From the NCBI GenBank assembly GCA_039105265.1, contig JAPFFF010000021.1, forward strand, positions 2,170,001-2,234,000: a DNA stretch of 64,000 bases. The letters are read 5' to 3'. The DNA comes from Tritrichomonas musculus. Lineage: Eukaryota > Parabasalia > Tritrichomonadida > Tritrichomonadidae. Shown piece after piece: positions 37,714-47,800 of the stretch. A program made the position numbers and the translations under genes. Numbering within the stretch: the first letter of the stretch is position 1; each line of letters opens with the position of its first letter. A model generated the notes under the pieces. That model saw only the letters and a program-made list of their open reading frames with translations, searched no databases and was not told the DNA's origin.

Positions 37714-40700
37714 ATGTTTTTCTTAATATTTATCTGTTTACAGCTAATATCATCAAACAAAAACGATAATTTTATAGATAAAGAGAATAATGAAGAAAGA
37801 ATTAAAATCAACGAATGCCAAAAAGGTTTTTTTTTAAACGAATTAGGTAAATGTTCAGAATGTTCAACTCATTGTATCAAATGTTCAGAAAATGGAACCA
37901 TATGTGAACAATATGACAAAGAGTATGAAATATCTAATGATAAAAATACGAAATCTCACCAGAGTAAAAGAAATCTTACAAAAACAACAAATTTAAACGA
38001 AAAAAATGAGGAACGAACTAATAAATGTAATCTTAAAAAATGTTTGGAATGTTCTGAAGATGGGATCAAATGTAAAAGATGTTCTAGTAAATATGGAGTT
38101 GATTTCAAAGAAGATAGTCCAACGAAAGGACAATGTATTCAATGTCAAGAACATTGTGATTCATGCGAATTCAATTCAACATTTTGTACTATTCCATCAA
38201 AAGGATATGGATTTGTTATTAATAATGCGATTAATACAGGTCAAATACAAAAATGCTCAGAAAAAGAATGTATTGAATGTTATGAAGACTACACTAAATG
38301 TACAGCATATTCAAATAACGATCAAAAAATGATCCAAGTAAAAGAAAAATCACCAATATGCAATGAATATTGCAGTGAATGTTCAACTGATGAAAATATA
38401 TGTAAGAAATGTCAAAAGTATTATGGTTTCAATCATGAAGATCCACCACAATGCGAACATTGCAAATTATCTAACTGTATTGAATGTTATGAAGATTTTT
38501 CGAAATGTCAAAAATGCAATATACGTCATGGAGTTGATTTAGAGACAGGTGAATGTAAAGATTGCTCTATTAGTTTATGCTATGATTGTAGCCACAACTA
38601 TTTAGATTGCGAAGAATGTATCAATGGGTATGCTCCTATAACAGTTACACATGAAGATGGAACTGTCACGCATATTTGTGAGAAATGTAGAGATTACTTT
38701 TGTGATTCATGTGAAGAAAACTTAGTTGTATGCCATAAATGTATTTATCGGTTTGGTTTAGATCCTAAAACTAATAAATGTAGACATTGCGATTCAAATT
38801 GTAATGATTGTAGTGATAATTGTAATTATTGTAATGAATGTAAGGATAGATTTGGATTTGAAAAAGTTGATGGAATTAATACACATAAATGTAAAAAATG
38901 TAAAGACGATAAATGTATTTTTTGTGGAGATGATTATACAAAATGCTATCAATGTTACGATGGTTTTGGATTCAAATATAAAGAAGGAATCAAATCATGT
39001 ACAAAATGCAATGTCAAATATTGTAAAAAATGTTATAATTATACAATCTGCACCGAATGTTTCGATGGTTATTATTTTGAACAAATAAATGGAGTTAAAA
39101 CAGGAAAATGCATTCAAAGTAAAAATGATTTCTGTGATAAAAGTGACGAAAATGGTAATTGTAAACAATGTAGAAAAAAAGCAGGTTTTGAAATCATTGA
39201 TGGAATTCAAACAGGCAAGTGTAAACCATGCAAATCTGAAGGATGTGAAGATTGTTCAAATGATTACAAAATATGCATATCATGTTCAAATACATATCCA
39301 GATTATTATGGTTTTGAAATAATAGATGGAAAAAATACTGGATATTGCAAAAAATGTCAATCAGATAACTGCGAAATATGTTTAGATGATTATACTAATT
39401 GTACAAAATGTTTATCTTATTATACTTTGATAAAAAATTCTGAGAATAAATATTATTGTGCAAAATGTCCTGATAATTGCTATAAATGTGATGATAAATT
39501 AAAATGTACAAAATGTCCAAATGGTTATATATTTGAAATAAAAAATGGAATTTCAACTGGAAATTGTGTTCCATGCTTAGATTTTTGTGATGAATGCGAA
39601 AATGACCCAAAGTTTTGTACAAAGTGTAAAAAATATTCTGGTCTTGTACTAAACAATGGAGTTTCTACTGGTGAATGTAGAGAATGTCCTGAAAATTGTG
39701 AATATTGCGACAATAATTATCTAAATTGTACATACTGTATTTCTGGTTTTTGTCTTATTAAACAAATTGATGGAACATTTAAATGTGAAAAATGTGATGA
39801 TGATTTTTATCAAAAATGTCCAGAAGATTGTTTTCTATGTAATGATGAAAATTCATGCAAATTATGCATTAGTGGTTATGGGCTTTATTTTGGTGATGAT
39901 GGTAGAGTGACTTGTGCTGCCTCTCCAAATTGTAAAGAAACATATTTTATTTATAATTCATGCGATAGATGTAATGACTATTATACACTTCAAGCAACTG
40001 ATGATGGTGGAATTATTTGTGCTCGATGTCCTACTAATTGTATTTCATGCAGTTCTCCTTCTCTTTGTACGAAATGTAAAGATGGATACCATTTATTTGA
40101 AGATGATTATCATGAAGTAATGTGTAAAAAAACATGTCCTTATAATTGTATATCATGTTTTTCAGAAAATCAAGATTGCATTGAATGTATAACAGGTTAT
40201 GGTTTACTGAAACAAGAAGATGGAACCTTCACATGTGAAAGATGCAATGTTAAAAATTGTGCTTCATGTGATTTTGATTTAAATTCATGTTCAAAATGTG
40301 AAATAACATATGGTCCTTCATTTAAATCAGATGGTTCAATTATATGTCTTCCATGCGCAATAGAAAACTGCTCTTATTGTGATAATAGTTATGATTATTG
40401 TATTAGTTGCACTTATCCATATCATGAGGAAAAATTAAATAATGGAACAGTTATATGTGTGACAAAATCTCTAGAATGCAATGATGAAAATTGTGTTGAA
40501 TGTAAATATGATTCTAAAATCTGTTCAAAATGTGAAAATAATTATGGAGTAATTAAGAAAAAAGAGAATGAATATGTTTGTGAAAGATGTAAAGATCCTA
40601 ATTGTAATTCATGTGATTTTGACACAAATAGTTGTAAATATTGTAGCTTGAATTATCATAAAAAATATGTCGAAGATCATTTAGAGTGTGTTGAATGTGA

Positions 40701-41676
40701 TGGAAATTGCAGATATTGCGAAAATCTGAACATTATTATGGAATGTAAGGGTTGTAAACCAGGATATGGTTTTATAAATCATGTTTATTTAATAAGATGT
40801 AAACCATGCCCTGAAAATTGTCTTTTTTGCTATAATAATTATCGAGTTTGTACATTGTGTTTGGATGGTTATGGATTATATGAAGATGGTGATTATATAT
40901 TATGTAAACCATGTATTTCACATTGCAATAAATGTGACTACTCTGATGAATGTAAAGAATGTGAAATAGGTTTTGGTATTCAAGTGAATAATGGTAATCA
41001 TATGACATGTGAAAAATGTAATGATGAGAATTGTGCATCTTGTGATTTTGATTTAAACATTTGTTCAGTATGTAAAGATGGATTTGGAGTTGATCTTAAA
41101 ACAGGAAAATGTGAAAAATGTCAAAGTTCAATTTGTAAATCATGTATTTATGATTCAACATTTTGTATTGAATATTTTGATAATATAACGATGTGTGAAC
41201 TTGGTTTTGGTTTTAATCAAATTTTCGAATGTGAAAAATGTATCGATAATTGTGAAAGTTGCTTTTTCAATTCATCAGCTTGTACTAAATGTAAAACAGG
41301 TTTTTCAATTGAAATTGGAGTGAATGAAGAAGCATATTGTGTCAAATGTAAAGATGATAATTGTATCGAATGCAATCGAAAAGCTTCATTATGTGAAATA
41401 TGTAAAGAAGGTTATAAAACGAATCATATTGGAGAAGACATAAATGAGTGTATTTCAATCAATGATGATGATCCAGGAAAAAACAACAATAATTCAAATA
41501 AAAATCACAAAACAGTAATGATTATTGGAATTATAATTTCATGCATCGTTGTTATTGCAATTGTTGTTTTCGTATTAATTTATATATTTGTGATTCGAAA
41601 GAATAAAAATAAAGAACTAAGCAATAATCAAGACGATAAAGATGATGATTGGGAAATAAGACCAGATGGCTTTTAA
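37714..41676 (+). CDS. Cys-rich VSP-like/furin-like type I membrane protein, 1,320 aa
   Basis: Residues 1-14 (MFFLIFICLQLISS) form a signal peptide. The ectodomain (about 30-1250) is a long series of Cys pairs with the pattern C..C......C..C..GYG/FG, like furin-type and growth-factor-receptor Cys repeats and Giardia VSPs. Typical phrases are KCKDGFGVDLKTGKC and CEKCNDENCASCDFDLN, the latter repeated near 850 and 1105. An Asn/Lys linker leads to one membrane span (about 1268-1296, rich in Ile and Val) and a short cytoplasmic tail ending DDDWEIRPDGF. Many N-glycosylation sequons are visible. A type I surface protein is therefore well supported; ligand or role (adhesion, immune exposure, protection from proteases) is inference. 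The tail lacks the Giardia CRGKA ending. ATG at 37714 follows an AT-rich leader containing TTCATTCAATT. Confidence 0.9.
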   Translation: MFFLIFICLQLISSNKNDNFIDKENNEERIKINECQKGFFLNELGKCSECSTHCIKCSENGTICEQYDKEYEISNDKNTKSHQSKRNLTKTTNLNEKNEERTNKCNLKKCLECSEDGIKCKRCSSKYGVDFKEDSPTKGQCIQCQEHCDSCEFNSTFCTIPSKGYGFVINNAINTGQIQKCSEKECIECYEDYTKCTAYSNNDQKMIQVKEKSPICNEYCSECSTDENICKKCQKYYGFNHEDPPQCEHCKLSNCIECYEDFSKCQKCNIRHGVDLETGECKDCSISLCYDCSHNYLDCEECINGYAPITVTHEDGTVTHICEKCRDYFCDSCEENLVVCHKCIYRFGLDPKTNKCRHCDSNCNDCSDNCNYCNECKDRFGFEKVDGINTHKCKKCKDDKCIFCGDDYTKCYQCYDGFGFKYKEGIKSCTKCNVKYCKKCYNYTICTECFDGYYFEQINGVKTGKCIQSKNDFCDKSDENGNCKQCRKKAGFEIIDGIQTGKCKPCKSEGCEDCSNDYKICISCSNTYPDYYGFEIIDGKNTGYCKKCQSDNCEICLDDYTNCTKCLSYYTLIKNSENKYYCAKCPDNCYKCDDKLKCTKCPNGYIFEIKNGISTGNCVPCLDFCDECENDPKFCTKCKKYSGLVLNNGVSTGECRECPENCEYCDNNYLNCTYCISGFCLIKQIDGTFKCEKCDDDFYQKCPEDCFLCNDENSCKLCISGYGLYFGDDGRVTCAASPNCKETYFIYNSCDRCNDYYTLQATDDGGIICARCPTNCISCSSPSLCTKCKDGYHLFEDDYHEVMCKKTCPYNCISCFSENQDCIECITGYGLLKQEDGTFTCERCNVKNCASCDFDLNSCSKCEITYGPSFKSDGSIICLPCAIENCSYCDNSYDYCISCTYPYHEEKLNNGTVICVTKSLECNDENCVECKYDSKICSKCENNYGVIKKKENEYVCERCKDPNCNSCDFDTNSCKYCSLNYHKKYVEDHLECVECDGNCRYCENLNIIMECKGCKPGYGFINHVYLIRCKPCPENCLFCYNNYRVCTLCLDGYGLYEDGDYILCKPCISHCNKCDYSDECKECEIGFGIQVNNGNHMTCEKCNDENCASCDFDLNICSVCKDGFGVDLKTGKCEKCQSSICKSCIYDSTFCIEYFDNITMCELGFGFNQIFECEKCIDNCESCFFNSSACTKCKTGFSIEIGVNEEAYCVKCKDDNCIECNRKASLCEICKEGYKTNHIGEDINECISINDDDPGKNNNNSNKNHKTVMIIGIIISCIVVIAIVVFVLIYIFVIRKNKNKELSNNQDDKDDDWEIRPDGF

Positions 41677-42470
41677 AATAAATATGAAAAAATATATAAA
41701 TTTCTATACATAACGTATTTCATGAAACTCGTAAAAAATAAACGTACAAATTTTCAATATAAATTTTTATTATTTATTATTTCTCAAAATTACCTCTTTT
41801 ATTTATTACTTTAATAATTATATTTGATAAATACATTAATATAAGAAATATAATAACCAATTATTGCAGTTGGTACCACGCTTGACGTGTAAATATTTAT
41901 GATTTTTTTTCTTATTTTTTAATCAGAATTTTATCAAAATTTCTTATAGTTTCAATGTTTTAATTCGAAATAGTGAAAAATAAATATATTGAGCTTAATA
42001 GTTATTTACACGATGATTGAATAAGTAGTTCAAGCCTCATTATGTAAAAAATGAAAAATAAATATTATGATTCGCTTAGTATGATTTTTTTTGCTCAAAC
42101 AATTTTTAAAGCATTTTAATATTTAAATCAAAGTATAAACAATAATTTTGACAACCTTTTTTAGCTAATATATGAGAAGATATTTAAATATTTTCTTAGA
42201 AAGAACTGTTAATATACATGTTTGAGATAATAAATATCTTGCATTAAATTAAATTTACACTTTATTTATATTTTTAAAATGCTTGAAAATAAAAAATTAT
42301 GCTTTTTAATTTAAAAAATATAACAAATAGATTAATAACATCTTTAAAATCTACATATATACTTTTTTACAGTTAATTTGAGATTTTTTGTTATATTACA
42401 TTAAAATTTAAATAAAAATATAAACGAAATATCAATTTGAATGTATATATGTTCAAATATTTATTAAAAA
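41677..42470. other. AT-rich spacer
   Basis: About 800 bp without recognisable gene or repeat; 3' flank of the Cys-rich gene. Confidence 0.4.
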
Positions 42471-42587
42471 GTTCTTTGGTTCAACCAAATATACACACAA
42501 ATTATTCTTTGTTAAATAAAAGCTATAGCTTTTAATAAATTTTTTACAAAGAATAATTTGTGTGTATATTTGGTTGAACCAAAGAAC
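42471..42587. repeat. Perfect 42-bp inverted repeat (hairpin element), 117 bp
   Basis: Arms 42471-42512 and 42546-42587 are exact inverse copies (starting GTTCTTTGGTTCAACCAAAT). The 33-bp loop itself contains a 16-bp palindrome (AAAAGCTATAGCTTTT). Perfect identity suggests recent formation. It could be a tiny foldback element or a strong terminator-like structure; no coding content. Confidence 0.85.
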
Positions 42588-42991
42588 AAATATACACCTA
42601 AATGATCATATTAGTTATTAATAAATTTTTTACAATCAGTAAGTGATCATTATAAAATAATATTTATAAGGTATTTTTACTACATAAATGCATTTAAAAC
42701 TGATTTATCAAGGATTATCTGAGAAGTTCGTTAGTTGTTTGTTGTGAAGCAACTATGCGTTTTAATTATTTATATTGATATGCAATTTTATTTCTTAATC
42801 AATGAAATATAAAACTGTTTTTAATCTTTGAAAGACGCATCAAAAACTAATTTTGTTGCAAGATATTATGGATATCAAGAAATGACTGAAAATGATTCTC
42901 CTGATGAGAAACTATTTTAAAATTTTATTACTATTTCAATTTTATTGCGATTATTTTTGTTTTAATTCATAGCACCAAAACAATTATATAC
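42588..42991. other. AT-rich spacer
   Basis: About 400 bp with no recognised gene or repeat. Confidence 0.4.
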
Positions 42992-43417
42992 AAAATTAAG
43001 GGACAATCGTTTTTTTCTACGCCACTTTTTGAATAGCTTTCCTATCAATGAGTAGCTACTCATGGAAAGTAAAAAACCGCCATCTTAAGGTGAAATTTAA
43101 CTTACTCTGTTAAGAAAATTAACCAAAAAAATCGTAAATTTAAATTTTCTCTTAAAATTATATCTATTTGCTTTTTTTGATATAATTTTTTTTTATTTTA
43201 CATAATTTTTCAGGAATATACGCACCAGTGATCACCACAGGGCTGCACGAAGCCGAATCAGACTCCTTGAATTACTTGATGAATCGGGAAGCCATTTGAA
43301 CTAAATATTTATGCATTATTTAGTAAAAATTGAATAAAAAATGTAAAAAAAAAGCATTCAAAAAGTTTAAAAGTTTTCAAAAAGTGGCGTAGAAAAATAC
43401 GATTCCCCAAAATTAAG
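42992..43417. mobile_element. Mutator-like miniature element H with 9-bp target duplication
   Basis: The direct repeat AAAATTAAG flanks the element (42992-43000 and 43409-43417). Inside it, TIRs of at least 33 bp face each other: GGACAATCGTTTTTTTCTAC at 43001, and reversed from 43408 GGGGAATCGTATTTTTCTAC, both continuing GCCACTTTTTGAA. A 9-bp duplication with long TIRs fits Mutator-like elements (8-10 bp). The 408-bp interior has no transposase. It contains a 16-bp palindrome (ATGAGTAGCTACTCAT, about 43049-43064) and a GC-richer coding-like segment at 43213-43299 (see separate entry). Confidence 0.82.
43213..43299 (+). other. Coding-like fragment carried inside element H
   Basis: After TTTTTCAG the frame reads GIYAPVITTGLHEAESDSLN and ends at a TGA (43297-43299), 28 residues in all, with balanced codons and much higher GC than the rest of the element. 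It resembles the C-terminal end of a real protein. This is either a vestige of the parental transposase or a captured host-gene fragment; I do not recognise it. Confidence 0.4.
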
Positions 43418-43704
43418 TATTTTATAATCCCAAATTAGTTATTAAATAATTAAATCTTTTGTTGAAAAAAAATTCCGAAATATATATAACATTCAAAAAA
43501 TAAAATCAAAGAAAAATGAAGTGAGGATTTACTAAAACTTTTATTATAAACGAGATTTAAGTTTATTTTTTTCACATTTAAAAGAGTGAATCAAAGATAT
43601 GATAAAATCCTTTAATATTGATATCTATTTTATCAAAAAGTTCATTATATAATAAAAATTACATACAAATGAGTTTTACTTAATTATTCTCTATTGAATG
43701 AATT

Positions 43705-44800
43705 TTAAATGATAAATGTATTCTGAAGAGTTGTAATCGATCCATTATATTCATCTTTTGTTATCAAATATTGATTAAATGATGGTGAGCATGCAAATAT
43801 TGAACCACCAAACCAAGCTCCATAACCTCTTTCAGGTTCTGCAATGACTTTGGTTCTTCTATTTTGACGCACTTCAATTTCGTTCTCCAAACGTTCTTTA
43901 AGTCCTGTAAACATTGTATTTCCACCAGCAATGACAATGTTCTTATAAAGTTCATCACGAATATCTATGTCACATTTCATAATTGAATTATAAATACTTG
44001 CGTCAAATCCATCGCAATCTAATCCGTGAAGACTTGGATTGAAAAGAAGTTCAGTACAACGAAAACGCTCTGATGATATTGTGATTTCATAATTTTCATC
44101 TATTTCCCAAGTTTCATCACATTCTGTTGTATTATTGGCTTTGTAGAGTTCTCTATCATAATCTTGAGCAACATAACACAAATTTTCTTTTATTTCATGA
44201 AGAGCTATTCTTTCATCTAATGAAGTTAATTCATATCCTCGCTCCCTTAAGATATCTTTGAGGTAATTGGTAACATCATTTCCTCCAAAATTATATCTGA
44301 GCGTTGCATGAGGGATTGAATAACCTTCATAAACAGGGACAACTTGAGTCGTTTCATTCCCCGAATCTAAAACAATACCAGTAGTGCGTCCTGATGCGTA
44401 CAAAGAAAGAACAGCATCGTTGCACATATATAAAGCAGGAACACGTTTATATGTGAACATTTCTTCTGCTAATTTAAACATAATTCCTTTATCAACTAGT
44501 GGCTTCCCAGTAATAAGAACCGGATATTCTTCTGGGCTTACTTTAAGTATATTATAGGCGTATTCAATTATTTTGAGTAATCCATCAAAGTCTTTTATAT
44601 ACCCATGGTCCAAAATTTTATGAACATTATAAACATTAGCTAAAAATTGATCTCCTATAATTGGTGTTTTATTATCGGCATATTTATTATATGCTATTTG
44701 TGTTGGAACACGTCTGGGACTCGATTCACCAGCAAAACCATATGAAAAACAATTGGTTCCAATATCAAATATCAGAACTCTTTCATAAACTTCATTATCC
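43705..44800 (-). other. Actin-like domain of the LRR-actin fusion
   Basis: The domain is about 362 residues against 375 in actin. Compared with conventional actin it keeps the P1-loop Asp (FDIGT), the LDSG of the P2 loop, SLYASGRTTG and the AGG adenosine loop. It differs at residues important for ATP hydrolysis: the position of actin Q137 (AIQAVLS) is Asp (CNDAVLS), D157 is Asn with G158 Glu (SGNE), and H161 is Gln. The DNase-I-loop region is short and divergent (YNKYADNKTPIIGD). This suggests an actin-related, possibly nucleotide-binding but slow or non-hydrolysing and non-polymerising module. Residue equivalences are from hand alignment. Confidence 0.85.
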
Positions 44801-47800
44801 AAAATTGGCAAAGATTTTATAGTTTTTAAATTATACTTCGTGATTATGCCTTCATCAAATGAAAATTGCTTTAGGACAGTATCTGAAGATATTGTCAAAT
44901 CTTGCAAAGATAAGCATTTATTAAATGCATATTCATCAACATTGGTTACAGAATTTGGAATTGATATTTGCCTGAGTGATCTACATTTGCAAAATGCACA
45001 TGCTCCTATTGTTTTTAAGTTTGAAGAAAAATATACTCTCTCTAATGAAGAACAAGCATAAAATGCATCTGCGCCAATATCAGTTATAGAATCTGGAATA
45101 AATATATCTTTAAGAGAAGTGCATCCAGAGAAAGCTCTATCACCAATTTTTTTAGCATTATATGAAATATCTACTTTTTTCAAGGATGAACATCCATTAA
45201 ATATATCATCTGGGATTTTTGAATGAATTATTACTTTTTCAATGGACTCACAACCTCGAAAACATGATTCCGATAATATTTGAATAGATTCTAAAGAAAA
45301 TTCCTTCATTTGGCGACATCCTTGAAAAGCACTTTTTCCTAATACTTTTACAGTTGTAGGAATGAGCACATTTGTAAGTGATTTACATTCTGCAAATGCA
45401 TATTCTGGTATTATTTTCACATTATATGGAATATCAATATTAATCAAAGATGAACATTTATTAAATGAATACTCTCCAATTGCTGTAACAGTTTTCGGAA
45501 TTATTATATTGGAGAGTAAATTGCATTCGTTGAACAGGTAACTAGGTATTATTTTTATCATAGGCAATTCAATTTTTTCTAATGATGAACATTTTGAAAA
45601 AGCTCCCTCACCAATTACTGTAACAGATTGTGGAACAATTATTTCTTTTAATGATGAGCATTCTTCAAATGCTTTTACTCCAATTTCTGTCACTGATTCA
45701 GGAATCACTAAATGTCTGAGTGATTTACATTGAGCAAAGGTACGTTCATTTATCTTTGTGATATTTTTTGGAATTGTTATTTCTTCTAATGAGGAGCATT
45801 TTTCAAATACTTGTCCACTAATTTCATTTATAGAATCTGGAATGGATAATTTTTTGAGTGATTCACACTGATAAAATAACCCTTTATTTAATTTTTGAAC
45901 TTTTGATGGGATTGATATTTCTTCCAAAGATGTACATCCTGAAAATGAATTACTTCCAATTTCTTGCACAGATTGAGGAATAACAATTTTTTTCAGTGAT
46001 TTGCATTGATAGAACGCATTATCAAGTAATTTTTGAATGTTACCAAGTATTGTTATTTCTTCCAATGAAGAACATCCTTCGAAAGCTTTTGAATCAATTT
46101 GATTTACTGAATCTGGAATAATTATTTGTTTAAGAGAAGAACAACGATAAAATAAATTATTAGGAATTGATTGAATATTAGTTGAGAGTGTTATTTCTTC
46201 TAATGAAGAACATTCAGAGAATGAGTTTGAACCAATTTCAAGAACACTATCAGGAATGGTGATATGAGTCAATTTGCAACAATTTTGAAATGATGAATCT
46301 TTGATGGTAGTAACTGATGGAGGAATAATAAGTTCTTTCAAAGATGTACATCCTTCAAATGAATTTAATCCAATAATTTCAATCGTAGATGGTAATATAA
46401 TTTCTTCAACCGTTTTCAAATGTTGAAGTGCATAATCTTCAATCACTTTTTCATTATCAATGATTATGATCTTTCTCAATTCGTTACATTCTTCAAAATT
46501 CTTACCAATCGATTTTATTGATGAAGGAATCATTATTTCTTTTAATGATCGACAACTTGAAAATGATCCTTTACCAATATTAATATTTGGACAATATATC
46601 TTTATGATATTTAATGAAGAACAACCTGAAAATGATTCTTCACCAATTTCTTTCACTGATTTTGGAATCACAATTTCATTCAAAGAAGAACATCCTTTGA
46701 AAGCTTTTGAATCAATTTGATTTACTGAATCTGGAATAATTATTTGTTTAAGAGAAGAACAATGATAAAATGCATTGCTTTTAATTGAATTTAAACTAGA
46801 TGAAAGTTTTATTTCTTCTAATGAAGAACATCCTTCGAAAGCTTTTGAATCAATTTGATTTACTGAATCTGGAATAATTATTTGTTTAAGAGAAGAACAA
46901 TGATAAAATGCATTGCTTTTAATTGAATTTAAACTAGATGAAAGTTTTATTTCTTCTAATGAAGAACATTCGGAAAATGCATTTGCACCAATTTCAATTA
47001 CTGAATCGGGAATATTTATATTTTTAATGGATGTACATTTTGAAAATGCATTATTTGATATTATTTCAACATTAGATGAAATTGATATTTCTTCCAATAA
47101 TGAGCATCCCATAAATATGCTTTCACCAATTTTTGTTACCGAATCTGGTATTGCTATTTGGATCAACTTTTGGCATTGATAAAAAGCTTTGTCATTTATT
47201 GCTATTATGCCATGCTGAATTTTGATGTCATTTAATGACGAGCATTCGGAAAATGCATTTGCACCAATTTCAATGACTGATTTAGGAATGATGATTTGAT
47301 TGAGAGAAAGACACTGTAGAAAACATGAATCACCAATCGTTTTTGTATTAGATGAGAGTGTTACATTATTTAATGCTAAGCATTTTTCAAAAGATCCTGA
47401 TCCAATGAATTTAACTGAATCTGGAATAATTATTTGTTTAAGAGAAGAACAATGATAAAATAAATTATTAGAAATTGATTGAATATTAGTTGAGAGTGTT
47501 ATTTCTTCTAATGAAGAACATTCAGAGAATGAGTTTGAACCAATTTCAAGAACACTATCAGGAATGGTGATATGAGTCAATTTGCAACAATTATGAAATG
47601 ATGAATCTTTGATGGTAGTAACTGATGGAGGAATAATAAGTTCTTTCAAAGATGTACATCCTTCAAATGAATTTAATCCAATAATTTCAATCGTAGATGG
47701 TAATATAATTTCTTCAACCGTTTTCAAATGTTGAAGTGCATAATCTTCAATCACTTTTTCATCATCAATGATTATGATCTTTCTCAATTCGTTACATTCT

